A DNA stretch of 16,499 nt from Lachnospiraceae bacterium UBA3802 (GCA_002369155.1 DFEM01000002.1:1-16499); one strand, 5' to 3'; shown: positions 7,270 through 15,952, numbered from the stretch's first letter. Translations and numbers: made by a program. The notes: generated by a model from the sequence alone, not told the origin.

Positions 7270-10068
7270 ATGGAATTAGAGCAGGACAATAAGCCTACCG
7301 GTTACAAAAAAATAAGATATTTTTTAATAGTCGAAAATATCTTAATCGTACTTGCATTTCTTTTGTTTGCAGTCGGTGTTTATTACGTATTTGCATTTTC
7401 TTCATTTACCTGGTTTGCACTTGCATACTTTTTTCTTGGTATTGCGTTCTTTCTTTTTGGCGTGACCATCGCCCTCAAGATGATCAAAGCCTTTCAGCGA
7501 GATGATTTACCCGTATATTCAAATATGATTGAATCAGAGGATATCGATCCTGAGACGGGATTGCTTTATTTTGATTCTTTTACAACAGAGGCAGAATCGC
7601 AGCTTACCCTTTCCATGTCGGATGTTTATCTTGCTTCTTTTGAAATCGAAGGTCTTGAACACCTTCGTCATTTCGTAGGTTATCAAAGAGCCGCTGATAC
7701 AATGGCCGAAATCGGCAATATTCTTAAGATGTATCAAAAGAGAATGGGCGAGAGATATGTGACCCTCGGATGTAAATCCGGTCATGAATTTCTCGTAATG
7801 ACCAATGAAGTTGAACTTAAAGATATTCAGACATATCTTAAGAACATTATGGAAGAGATTAATGAAATACTTTTGAGACTTCCTACAGCTGAGAACTTCA
7901 GTATATACTGCGGTTATTCTTGCTCAACTCAAGGCAAGATGATAGAGGATATGATTCAGTTTACAAACTTTGCGGTAATGGAAGCTGCAATGTTCAAAAA
8001 GAGCGAGCCTCATTACTTCTCGCAGGATGCTTTCAGAAGACAGGAGACTGAATATATCAAGGACGACAAGATCAGAAAGATTCTTGACGGCAATGAATTA
8101 CAATATAATTTCCAGCCGATCGTATCCGCCAAGACAGGTAAGATTTATGCTTACGAAGCCTTGATGAGAACAAACAAGGAAATCGGATTTTCTCCCACAG
8201 ATGTTCTTGAACTTGCCGAAAGACAGGACAGACTTTATGAAGTCGAGCATTATACATTCTTTAATGTTCTCAAAATCATGAATGAAAATTCAAAGCTTTT
8301 CGATAACAGAAAGCTTTTCATAAATTCGATTCCTACTGTTATTATCAAAGAAGAGGAATTTAATGATTTGTATGTTCAATACAAGGATGTCATGAAGAAT
8401 CTTGTTATTGAAATTACTGAAAACGGAATGCAGTCCGAGGATTCGTGCGAGACGGTTCACAAATACATGAAAAAATCCGGTTGCGAACTTGCATTGGATG
8501 ATTACGGAACAGGATATTCTAACGCATCGACGCTTCTTAACAACTCGCCGCATTATATCAAAATCGATCATTCCATCATTATGGGTATTGATACCGATTC
8601 AAGAAAACAGCAGATTGTAAGCAATACCGTTTCATTCGGTAATAATCACGGCATGAAGATTCTTGCCGAAGGTGTTGAGACCCCCGATGAACTTCAAATG
8701 GTCATTCAGCTTGGCTGCCATTTGATTCAGGGTTTTTATACCGGACGTCCCAACAGAGTCATCGCCGATTCAATATCCGCTGATGTTGAAGATGAGATTA
8801 TGGCAATCAATCTTAAGCTTGCCAAACTTGCTCTTGAAAACAAATCTTATACTCCCGGTAATTTTGAGACAATTTCGCTTATCAATCTTGCACTTGATTT
8901 TTATTCGCAGATTCTTGTCGAACAACCTTCGGTTAATCTTGTAGGCATGAAGAGCAAGAAAGAAGTAAATATGTCGATTAAGATTCCCGATAAAGTTGAG
9001 ACTGTTATTAATCTTAAGGATGTTAATATTCGAGGCAGAGACAATCCCGCAATCGAAATCGGAGAGAATTCCACTGTTACGCTTACTCTTGAAGGAAACA
9101 ATATATTCTCTTACGAAGGCATTAAAGTGCCTGCTTCTTCGAGACTTAATATTCAGGGTAAAGGTAATCTTACAATCAGAGTGGATCACAACAATGGTAT
9201 CGGTATCGGTACAGGCTCTGACGAAAAAACTCCCTACGGCGATATCTGCTTTGAAGGTACGGGTACTTTAAGAATTGAAGCTAACTCTGATCAGGCATTT
9301 GCAATCGGAGGATATCTTGCTGATGAAGATTCCAGAATCAAGATTGATTCCGGTAACGTGGAAATTATCGTTAACGGCTCAAAGACCGTAGGTATCGGTT
9401 CGATGACAGGATTTACTCATGTCAGCGTTAATCAGTCACATGTTGCGATTTCTTCATCAGGTGCTGATGCCATCGGTATAGGTTCGATGGAAGGTAGAGT
9501 AGACATCAACACCAGTGCCGATATTGAACTTGAGGCTTCAGGTAGCAGAGCTACAGGCATTGGCGTTCTGCAATACGGCAAAGGAACAATACATGTTCAT
9601 TCCGGTTTTGTTTCATGTAATGTACATTCGATGAACGGTATGGGTATCGGTTCAATCGACGGTGACATGGAGATTCGAAGCAGCGCCGAACAGATATTTA
9701 TCTATGTAGAAGGTTCTGAGGTCGGCGGTATCGGAACATATCACGGATATGGAGTTACAAGAATTCAAAACGGTTCCTATAAAATCGTTCTTCTTGCAGC
9801 AAATCCCATCAGTATGGGCGGTTCAAAAGGAAGACTCGAAATCACGGGCGGAAATATTTATGCAGATCTTGCAAGTTCGCCGGATCCCGTCAATCAGTAT
9901 GATGTACCTGTATTTAAAAAGGTTATCACTGATACCGAGTTATATTCCAAAAAGATTGAAACCGAAGAAGGAACATACCAATACGTTGCTTCGGCTTCAA
10001 AACTTTTTGAAAATATTTATATTTACATTCCTAAATTCTGCAATGAATTGGATTCTAATGTAGTATAA
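7270..10068 (+). CDS. Membrane-anchored degenerate GGDEF-EAL c-di-GMP phosphodiesterase with C-terminal beta-helix-like repeat domain
   Basis: A 932-residue protein. Two membrane helices (about 17-41 and 46-70), joined by a short loop and flanked by basic residues, place both ends in the cytoplasm. A GGDEF-like domain (about 90-255) has SGHEF at 170-174 in place of GGDEF, so it is probably not a cyclase. The EAL domain (about 270-500) keeps what c-di-GMP hydrolysis needs: E296 of EAL, N352, E381, D410 and D411 in DDYGTGYSN, K431 and D433 in IKID, E467 and E470 in AEGVE, Q487. An alpha-helical linker follows. Residues 578-890 form a Gly-rich repeat domain in which a GIG-type motif recurs every 27-33 residues (ends at 647, 680, 710, 738, 765, 794, 822, 850), with alternating beta strands as in right-handed beta-helices. 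Such domains are usually found on exported carbohydrate-binding proteins. It has its own promoter and a terminator-like hairpin, so it is probably monocistronic. Confidence 0.9.
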   Translation: MELEQDNKPTGYKKIRYFLIVENILIVLAFLLFAVGVYYVFAFSSFTWFALAYFFLGIAFFLFGVTIALKMIKAFQRDDLPVYSNMIESEDIDPETGLLYFDSFTTEAESQLTLSMSDVYLASFEIEGLEHLRHFVGYQRAADTMAEIGNILKMYQKRMGERYVTLGCKSGHEFLVMTNEVELKDIQTYLKNIMEEINEILLRLPTAENFSIYCGYSCSTQGKMIEDMIQFTNFAVMEAAMFKKSEPHYFSQDAFRRQETEYIKDDKIRKILDGNELQYNFQPIVSAKTGKIYAYEALMRTNKEIGFSPTDVLELAERQDRLYEVEHYTFFNVLKIMNENSKLFDNRKLFINSIPTVIIKEEEFNDLYVQYKDVMKNLVIEITENGMQSEDSCETVHKYMKKSGCELALDDYGTGYSNASTLLNNSPHYIKIDHSIIMGIDTDSRKQQIVSNTVSFGNNHGMKILAEGVETPDELQMVIQLGCHLIQGFYTGRPNRVIADSISADVEDEIMAINLKLAKLALENKSYTPGNFETISLINLALDFYSQILVEQPSVNLVGMKSKKEVNMSIKIPDKVETVINLKDVNIRGRDNPAIEIGENSTVTLTLEGNNIFSYEGIKVPASSRLNIQGKGNLTIRVDHNNGIGIGTGSDEKTPYGDICFEGTGTLRIEANSDQAFAIGGYLADEDSRIKIDSGNVEIIVNGSKTVGIGSMTGFTHVSVNQSHVAISSSGADAIGIGSMEGRVDINTSADIELEASGSRATGIGVLQYGKGTIHVHSGFVSCNVHSMNGMGIGSIDGDMEIRSSAEQIFIYVEGSEVGGIGTYHGYGVTRIQNGSYKIVLLAANPISMGGSKGRLEITGGNIYADLASSPDPVNQYDVPVFKKVITDTELYSKKIETEEGTYQYVASASKLFENIYIYIPKFCNELDSNVV

Positions 10069-10078
10069 AATAAGAAAA

Positions 10079-10104
10079 CGGAGAGAGAAATCTCTCCGCT
10101 TTTT
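10079..10104 (+). terminator. Terminator-like hairpin between the EAL gene and the M16C gene
   Basis: A perfect 8-bp stem (CGGAGAGA at 10079-10086 pairing with TCTCTCCG at 10091-10098) has a GAAA tetraloop and is followed by CTTTTT. It sits 10 bases after the EAL stop codon and ends just before the AAGGAG ribosome binding site of the peptidase gene. It may end the EAL transcript, or it may act as a 5' leader hairpin of the next gene. Confidence 0.82.
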
Positions 10105-10120
10105 GAAGGAGAATAAATTA

Positions 10121-13036
10121 ATGAAAATAGAAGACTTGAAGAATTATGAGATTAAAGAACACAGATTTTTATATGATATAAATTCTGATGCTTACGTTCT
10201 TTCTCATATAAAAACAGGCGCCAGAGTTGTTGTAATGCCTAACGATGAAGAAAATAAAGTGTTTTATATCGGTTTCAGAACACCTCCCAAAGATTCAACA
10301 GGTGTAGCTCATATAGTTGAACATACCGTTTTATGCGGAAGTGACAAATATCCCATTAAAGATCCTTTCGTTGAATTATGCAAAGGCAGTCTCAATACTT
10401 TTTTGAATGCAATGACATATCCCGACAAAACGGTTTACCCGGTAGCCAGCTGTAATGATTTTGACTTTAAAAATCTTATGGATGTTTATCTTGATGCTGT
10501 TTTCCATCCCAATATTTACAAAGAAGAAAATATTTTCAGACAGGAGGGATGGCATTACGAACTTGAAAACAAAGATGATGAATTATGTATTAACGGTGTC
10601 GTTTACTCGGAAATGAAAGGAGCCTTTTCAGATCCTGACGATATAGTCGAAAGACAGATTATGAATTCGATTTTTCCGGATACCCCTTACGGTGTGGAAT
10701 CAGGCGGAGATCCCGATGTAATTCCGTCCCTGACATATTACGATTTTTTGGATTTTCATTCCAAATATTATCATCCTTCAAACAGTTATATTTTCCTTTA
10801 CGGTAACTGTGATATGGCCGAAAGACTCGATTATATCGATAAAGAGTATCTTTCAAACTATGAAAAAATAGAAGTGTCTTCCGAGATTTCCACTCAGGAG
10901 GCTTTCGATAAAAGAAGAGATGTGGTAATTGAATATCCTCTTACTGAAAACGAAGATGATAAAGACAAGACATATCTTAATCTTACATATTGCTTTTCCG
11001 ATTATCGCGACAGAGAACTTCCGATAGTTTTAAGAGCTTTCGAATACGCATTTTCAGGCAATCCTGCGGCACCTTTAAGAAAAGCTTTGCTTGATGCAGG
11101 CATTGGCAATGAAATTTATGCTTCAAGCGATTGCTCCATCAAACAGAACCTTTTCGGTTTTTACGCAAAAGGGGCAAATCCGGAAGACAAAGACAAATTC
11201 CTTGATATTATCCAAAAAGAAATAGAAAGAACCGTTAAAGAAGGTTTTGACAAAAAAACGATTCTTGCATTTTTGGTAAGAGAAGAATTTAAATACAGAG
11301 AAGCTGATTTCGGACGTATACCAAAAGGCTTGACATACGGACTTGACATGCTTGAATCCTGGCTTTATGACGATACACTTGCTTTGCATCATATGGAATG
11401 TCTGGATATTTACAAGAAGCTTAAAGAAGCGGTCGAAACTGATTATTTTGAAAAATTACTTAAAAAATATTTCCTTGACAACAATCATTCAGTCTGTTGT
11501 CTCGGCGTACCTGTAAAAGGACTTACATTAAAGAAAGAAAATGAACTTAAAGAAAAGTTACAGGATGTAAAGTCAAAATTATCTGATGCAGAAATTAAAA
11601 AAATTATTCATAATACAAAAGCCTTAAGAGAATATCAGAAGACCCCCGATAAAGTCGAAGATCTTGAAAAAATAAAATTACTTAAAGTATCCGATATTAA
11701 GAAAGAAACAAAACCGGATAAGAACAAACTCTTTGATATCCAAGGCGTAAAATATCTTAAACAGGATATTTTCACATCGGGAATTGCATATCTGACACTT
11801 CTTTTTGATGTAAATTCAATTTCTTTGGATCATGCCAGATATCTTCCGATTCTTTCAAATCTGCTTGGCAGAATGGATACGAAGAATTTGAAATACGGTG
11901 AGCTTTCCAATGAAATAAAGCTTTACACCGGCGGCATGAACATGTCATTTAATAACTGTCGAAATATTAAAACCGGCGAGATTAAATCATATTTTGAGAT
12001 AAATGTAAAATTCCTTTATGAGAACAAAGAAAAAGTATTTTCGATTCTTTCTCAGATTCTTTTTGAAAGTATTATTGATGACAAGGAAAAGATTAAAGAA
12101 TATCTTTCGGAACTTCGTTCTCAGGGCGAGAGCATGCTTATATCTTCACCGCATACCGTTGCATTGACAAGAGCCACATCTTATTTTGACAAGATGTTTA
12201 AGATGAATGACATTTCAATGGGTATAGATGCTGTAAGATTCATAACTTCTCTTGAAAAGGATATGGATAATTCCGTAGATACAATTATTGCGGAATTAAA
12301 GAGCATAATACCGATGATTTTCAGAAAGGAAAATCTTTTTATCAATCTTACTTCACCCAAAGATAAACAGGATGTGCTTGATAAAGATCTTTCGGATTTT
12401 ATTGACAAACTTTATACTGACGATTACAAGAAAGAAAAATTCGAAGTCGAACTCAATAAAGGCAATGAAGGATTTATTTTCCCGGGACAGGTTCAATATG
12501 TTGCAATGTCCGGCGAATATATTTCCAAGGGCTATAAATATAACGGCGCATTTAATGTATTAAGAACCATTATGGCTTATGATTATCTTTGGAATAATGT
12601 GAGAGTGGAGGGCGGTGCATACGGATGCTTTGCCAATTTCACCATGTCCGGTATCTGCTCACTGGTTTCTTACAGGGATCCTCATATCAACAATACTTTG
12701 AAGATTTATAGGAATCTTGTTTCTTTCCTTGAGAACTTCGACTGTAATGACAGACAAATGAATCAGTATATAATCGGTGCGATTTCGGATATTGATGTTC
12801 CTCAGACAGCTTCCATTGAAGGCAAGGCAAATTGCATTTATTATTTGACCGGCGTTGAAGAAAAAGACAGACAAAAAGCCAGAGATGAGATTCTTAATTG
12901 TTCCAAGGAAGATATAAAATCTTTGGCCGGAAACATTAAAGCCGCATTCTCAAAAGAGAATATCTGTGTTGTCGGTGCAGAGGGTAAAATCAAAGAAAAC
13001 GAAAAGCTGTTTGATAAAGTTTTAAATTTAATTTAA
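10121..13036 (+). CDS. M16C (PreP-like) zinc metallopeptidase
   Basis: A 971-residue cytoplasmic peptidase of the presequence-protease/insulinase type, expected to enclose and degrade unfolded peptides in a two-half chamber. Start: the ATG at 10121 follows AAGGAG by 9 bases; an in-frame upstream TTG at 10103 would overlap the hairpin and the ribosome binding site. The inverted zinc motif HIVEH is at 64-68 (H64 and H68 bind zinc, E67 is the catalytic base). The distal zinc ligand is E164 in NGVVYSEMKGAFSDPD. The PreP signatures VLCGSDKYPIKDPFVEL and LNTFLNAMTYPDKT follow the zinc motif. The C-terminal half has the Arg/Tyr pair R828 and Y834 in VRVEGGAYG, with the six-residue spacing known from PreP. 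Length is normal for the family. There is no signal peptide. All catalytic features are present, so it should be active. Confidence 0.95.
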   Translation: MKIEDLKNYEIKEHRFLYDINSDAYVLSHIKTGARVVVMPNDEENKVFYIGFRTPPKDSTGVAHIVEHTVLCGSDKYPIKDPFVELCKGSLNTFLNAMTYPDKTVYPVASCNDFDFKNLMDVYLDAVFHPNIYKEENIFRQEGWHYELENKDDELCINGVVYSEMKGAFSDPDDIVERQIMNSIFPDTPYGVESGGDPDVIPSLTYYDFLDFHSKYYHPSNSYIFLYGNCDMAERLDYIDKEYLSNYEKIEVSSEISTQEAFDKRRDVVIEYPLTENEDDKDKTYLNLTYCFSDYRDRELPIVLRAFEYAFSGNPAAPLRKALLDAGIGNEIYASSDCSIKQNLFGFYAKGANPEDKDKFLDIIQKEIERTVKEGFDKKTILAFLVREEFKYREADFGRIPKGLTYGLDMLESWLYDDTLALHHMECLDIYKKLKEAVETDYFEKLLKKYFLDNNHSVCCLGVPVKGLTLKKENELKEKLQDVKSKLSDAEIKKIIHNTKALREYQKTPDKVEDLEKIKLLKVSDIKKETKPDKNKLFDIQGVKYLKQDIFTSGIAYLTLLFDVNSISLDHARYLPILSNLLGRMDTKNLKYGELSNEIKLYTGGMNMSFNNCRNIKTGEIKSYFEINVKFLYENKEKVFSILSQILFESIIDDKEKIKEYLSELRSQGESMLISSPHTVALTRATSYFDKMFKMNDISMGIDAVRFITSLEKDMDNSVDTIIAELKSIIPMIFRKENLFINLTSPKDKQDVLDKDLSDFIDKLYTDDYKKEKFEVELNKGNEGFIFPGQVQYVAMSGEYISKGYKYNGAFNVLRTIMAYDYLWNNVRVEGGAYGCFANFTMSGICSLVSYRDPHINNTLKIYRNLVSFLENFDCNDRQMNQYIIGAISDIDVPQTASIEGKANCIYYLTGVEEKDRQKARDEILNCSKEDIKSLAGNIKAAFSKENICVVGAEGKIKENEKLFDKVLNLI

Positions 13037-13118
13037 GTTTTACCATAAAAGCGATTGTATTTTTCGTATATTGATTAAAAGAGGTTATTTTTCTTTTCAA
13101 TATTTGGAGGATAAATCT

Positions 13119-14252
13119 ATGAAAAACAAAAAACTTATTAAGAAATTATCATTGGCATCTGCAATCGCCGCTACGGCTGTATCATTATGTGCATGTTCTT
13201 CGGGAGCGAATACTGCTACGGCTGATTATAAATATGAAATGGCCGGAGCCGGGGATTATTATTATGACGATGAACCGATGTACGCTGAAGAAAATGGTGC
13301 ATATACTGATGATTATGAGGCTTACGACGAAGGGGGAGTTGGAGTTCAGAGTCTGAGTTCTCCGATAAATGAAAATCAGGCTTCTGCTTCTGTAGCTAAA
13401 AACAGAAAACTTATTAAAACAGTTGATTTATCAATTGAAACCATTAACTATGACGAAACAATTGCCAACCTGAAACAAAGAATCGAATCTTTCGGCGGAT
13501 ATATTGAAAATGAATATTCTTATAACGGAAGTATATACAATAACAGTTCCAAGAAACAGAATAAATACTGCAATATAACAGTCAGAGTACCGGATGATTC
13601 GCTCGATGCTTTTATAAGTGATGTTTCGGGTATTGGAAATGTTACTCAGAAAACGACTTCAACACAGGATGTTACTCTTAATTATGTTGATACCGAAAGC
13701 AAGAAGCAGATGTATCTTGCGGAGCAGGAAAGTCTTCTGGATCTTTTGGAACATGCCGAAACAGTAGAAGATATTGCATATTTGACCGAGAGACTTACGG
13801 AAGTCAGATATAATATCGAATCAATGGAATCTTCGTTAAGGCTTTATGATGATTTGGTTGATTATGCGACCGTTAATTTCTCAATCAATGAAGTATCGGT
13901 ATTAACACCTACCGTTGTAGTTGAGAAAACACCTGCTGAAGAATTAAAAGAAGGCTTCAAAACAAGTGTATCGGATGTTTTGATCGGAACCAGAGATTTC
14001 TTTATGAATCTTATAATCAGATCTCCTTATATCATCAGAGGTTTGATTTGCCTTGCAATTCCTGTTTTAATAATTTTCATTATCGTAAAGATAATTATTG
14101 CTTCCGTAAAAAAGAAACATAAAAAAGATTACGAAAATTATAAAGCAATGAAGGAAGATAAGAAAGAAGTAAAGGATTCTAAAGAAACAAAAGATTCTAA
14201 AGAATCGAATGAAACTAAAGAAATAAAAGAATCCAAAGAATCCAAAGAATAA
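13119..14252 (+). CDS. DUF4349 lipoprotein
   Basis: A 377-residue protein. The ATG at 13119 lies 8 bases after TGGAGG and gives a textbook lipoprotein signal: KNKKLIKK, a hydrophobic run, then LCAC with the lipid-modified Cys26. An upstream in-frame ATG at 13071 would bury the signal. Residues 30-75 are acidic and tyrosine-rich. The DUF4349 domain follows (about 100-265: KLIKTVDLSIETINYDETIANL..., FGGYIENE, VRVPDDSLDAFI, and a coiled-coil-like stretch at 195-245). One membrane helix lies at about 302-330. The tail is a Lys/Glu/Ser low-complexity repeat (KESKE-like). A lipid anchor plus a second membrane helix suggests an extracytoplasmic domain tethered at both ends, with the charged tail in the cytoplasm. 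The family function is not known. It precedes era by 66 bases. Confidence 0.88.
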   Translation: MKNKKLIKKLSLASAIAATAVSLCACSSGANTATADYKYEMAGAGDYYYDDEPMYAEENGAYTDDYEAYDEGGVGVQSLSSPINENQASASVAKNRKLIKTVDLSIETINYDETIANLKQRIESFGGYIENEYSYNGSIYNNSSKKQNKYCNITVRVPDDSLDAFISDVSGIGNVTQKTTSTQDVTLNYVDTESKKQMYLAEQESLLDLLEHAETVEDIAYLTERLTEVRYNIESMESSLRLYDDLVDYATVNFSINEVSVLTPTVVVEKTPAEELKEGFKTSVSDVLIGTRDFFMNLIIRSPYIIRGLICLAIPVLIIFIIVKIIIASVKKKHKKDYENYKAMKEDKKEVKDSKETKDSKESNETKEIKESKESKE

Positions 14253-14257
14253 ACTCC

Positions 14258-14278
14258 AATAATCTCAAATCGATTATT
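14258..14278 (+). other. AT-rich inverted repeat between the DUF4349 gene and era
   Basis: AATAATC (14258-14264) and GATTATT (14272-14278) form a perfect 7-bp stem with a 7-base loop, just after the DUF4349 stop. No T-tract follows, so it is a poor terminator. It could be a weak processing site or chance. Confidence 0.3.
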
Positions 14279-14318
14279 CTGAAGATTTATAAAACATTTT
14301 ATATACAGAGAGAAAAAT

Positions 14319-15221
14319 ATGGAATCAAATACCAAATCCGGTTTTGTGTCAATCATAGGAAGACCTAATGTGGGTAAAAGTACTTTGATGAATAAAATCA
14401 TCGGACAAAAGATTGCTATTACTTCCAGCAAGCCTCAAACCACAAGAAACAGGATTTCCACGGTTTATACCAAAGGGAATGTTCAGATGGTTTTTGTGGA
14501 TACGCCCGGATTGCACAAAGCAAAAAACAAGCTTGGCGAAAGTATGGTTTCTCAAGCCAAAAGAACATTTAATGAATCGGATGTCTGCCTCTATTTAACA
14601 GAGGCAGACCCGTTTATAGGAGAGCAGGATGAAAACATCCTGTCTCTTTTGCGTACAGTGAGCATTCCTGTAATTCTTGTGATTACCAAGACTGACAAGT
14701 ACGAAAAAGAGAAGGTTTTCAAAGCGATAGAACTGTTTTCCAAACAAATGGATTTCGCGGATGTAGTTCCTCTTTCCGCAAAAAACGGAAAAAACATCGA
14801 TACGCTTCTTGAGGTGCTTGAAAAGTTTATACCAAACGGTCCTTTTTATTACGATCCAGAGACTCTTACGGATCAGCCTGAAAGACAGATAGTTTCCGAG
14901 ATAATCCGAGAGAAGTGTTTAAGATGCCTAGGCGATGAAATTCCCCACGGTATTGCTGTAGTAATAGAAACCATGAACTTTTCAAAGAATATTGTGGATA
15001 TTGAAGCGAGTATTATCTGTGAGAGAGATACTCATAAAGGAATGATAATCGGAAGAGGTGCTTCAAAGATTAAGGAAATCGGAAGCAAGGCCAGAATCGA
15101 TATAGAGAAAATGCTTGAGAAAAAGGTTAATCTTAAACTTTTTGTCAAAACCAAAGAAAACTGGAGAGATTCGGAAGCATTGCTTAAGAACTTCGGTTAT
15201 ATTTCAGATGATAAAGACTGA
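14319..15221 (+). CDS. era: GTPase Era
   Basis: A 300-residue essential GTPase that binds the 3' end of 16S rRNA and helps assemble the 30S subunit. The GTPase domain shows G1 GRPNVGKST (14-22), the switch I segment TTRNRIS (41-47), G3 DTPG (61-64), G4 TKTD (123-126) and G5 SAK. The C-terminal KH RNA-binding domain contains RQIVSEIIREKCLRCLGDEIPHG and the GxxG loop of GMIIGRGASKIKEIG. Length is normal. The ribosome binding site before the ATG is weak (AGAGAG). recO follows 21 bases later, and the glycyl-tRNA synthetase after that, a conserved clostridial order. The gene contains a perfect 10-bp hairpin within its coding sequence. Confidence 0.96.
   Translation: MESNTKSGFVSIIGRPNVGKSTLMNKIIGQKIAITSSKPQTTRNRISTVYTKGNVQMVFVDTPGLHKAKNKLGESMVSQAKRTFNESDVCLYLTEADPFIGEQDENILSLLRTVSIPVILVITKTDKYEKEKVFKAIELFSKQMDFADVVPLSAKNGKNIDTLLEVLEKFIPNGPFYYDPETLTDQPERQIVSEIIREKCLRCLGDEIPHGIAVVIETMNFSKNIVDIEASIICERDTHKGMIIGRGASKIKEIGSKARIDIEKMLEKKVNLKLFVKTKENWRDSEALLKNFGYISDDKD
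14583..14609 (+). repeat. Perfect 10-bp inverted repeat inside era
   Basis: GTCTGCCTCT (14583-14592) and AGAGGCAGAC (14600-14609) are exact reverse complements with a 7-base spacer, ATTTAAC. They sit inside codons for the GTPase domain (VCLYLTEAD). No T-tract follows, so it is not a terminator. Confidence 0.75.
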
Positions 15222-15242
15222 CAGATAATTTACGGTATATAA

Positions 15243-15893
15243 ATGAGCAATATGGCAGACAATCTTCTTACGGTTACCGGAATGGTCATTAAAGATGAAC
15301 CTATCGGAGAATTTGACAGAAGAGTTGTGATTTTAACAAAAGAAAAAGGCAAAATATCGGTATTTGCCAAAGGCGCAAGAAGACAGAATTCTACTCTTGC
15401 GGCGTCGACAAATCCTTTTGCGTTCGGCAGATTTACGCTTTTTGCGGGAAGAAATTCCTATTCTCTTCGGGAAGCCTTTATAGATAACTATTTTGAAGGC
15501 ATGAGAAGTGATATAACAATGGCTTTTTACGGAATGTATTTTCTCGAAATCGCCGATTATTATTCCAGGGAGAATATTGAAGATGCCAATCTTTTGAGAC
15601 TTTTGTATCAGGGAGTGAGAGTTTTGGAGAATCCCATTCATTCTCTAAAATTCACGAAAGCCGTTTTTGAAATCAAAGCGATCCAGATAAACGGAGAACT
15701 TCCGCCATGCGATGAAAACAAATATTCGCCGGGTGTCGTAAAAGCAGTCGCTTACATAACGGAGTCTCCTGTTAACAAAGTTTTTTCTTTTAAATTATCC
15801 GAAGAGAGCGAAAACGAGTTTATTGAATGGGCGAAAGAAGTATCTGCTTTTACTTTTGACAAAAAATTTACGTCGCTTGAACTCATTGAATGA
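15243..15893 (+). CDS. recO: DNA repair protein RecO (short form without zinc cysteines)
   Basis: A 216-residue protein of recombinational repair that helps load RecA and anneals single strands together with RecR. The N-terminal OB fold (about 7-80) has the usual pattern: VTGMVIKDEPIGEFDRRVVILTKEKGKISVFAKGARR, then FGRFTLFAGRNSYSLREA. A helical domain follows (AFYGMYFLEIADYY...LLRLLYQGVRVL). The protein is shorter than the 240-255 residues common for RecO. The usual four-Cys zinc site is missing: the only cysteine is Cys156 in ELPPCDENK. The call rests on the OB-fold pattern and on the position between era and the glycyl-tRNA synthetase gene. The start at 15243 has only a weak upstream site (ACGG); an alternative ATG is at 15252. 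Confidence 0.88.
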   Translation: MSNMADNLLTVTGMVIKDEPIGEFDRRVVILTKEKGKISVFAKGARRQNSTLAASTNPFAFGRFTLFAGRNSYSLREAFIDNYFEGMRSDITMAFYGMYFLEIADYYSRENIEDANLLRLLYQGVRVLENPIHSLKFTKAVFEIKAIQINGELPPCDENKYSPGVVKAVAYITESPVNKVFSFKLSEESENEFIEWAKEVSAFTFDKKFTSLELIE

Positions 15894-15952
15894 TTATTAA
15901 GAACAGCGGTTTTGTTTCGAAAAAATTAATTAATACAATTGAAAAGTATATT

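Noticed and set aside
12659..12874. Minus-strand open frame inside the M16C gene
   Set aside because: It is antisense to a conserved catalytic protein and has no domain signature. The other opposite-strand frames fail for the same reason.
13037..13118. Promoter for the DUF4349 gene
   Set aside because: TATATT- and TTGTAT-like pieces occur, but no pair with 16-18 base spacing could be found, so no call was made.
15894..15952. Terminator after recO
   Set aside because: Only short AT palindromes such as TTAATTAA are present, with no GC stem and U-tract. The end of the era-recO transcript stays undefined.
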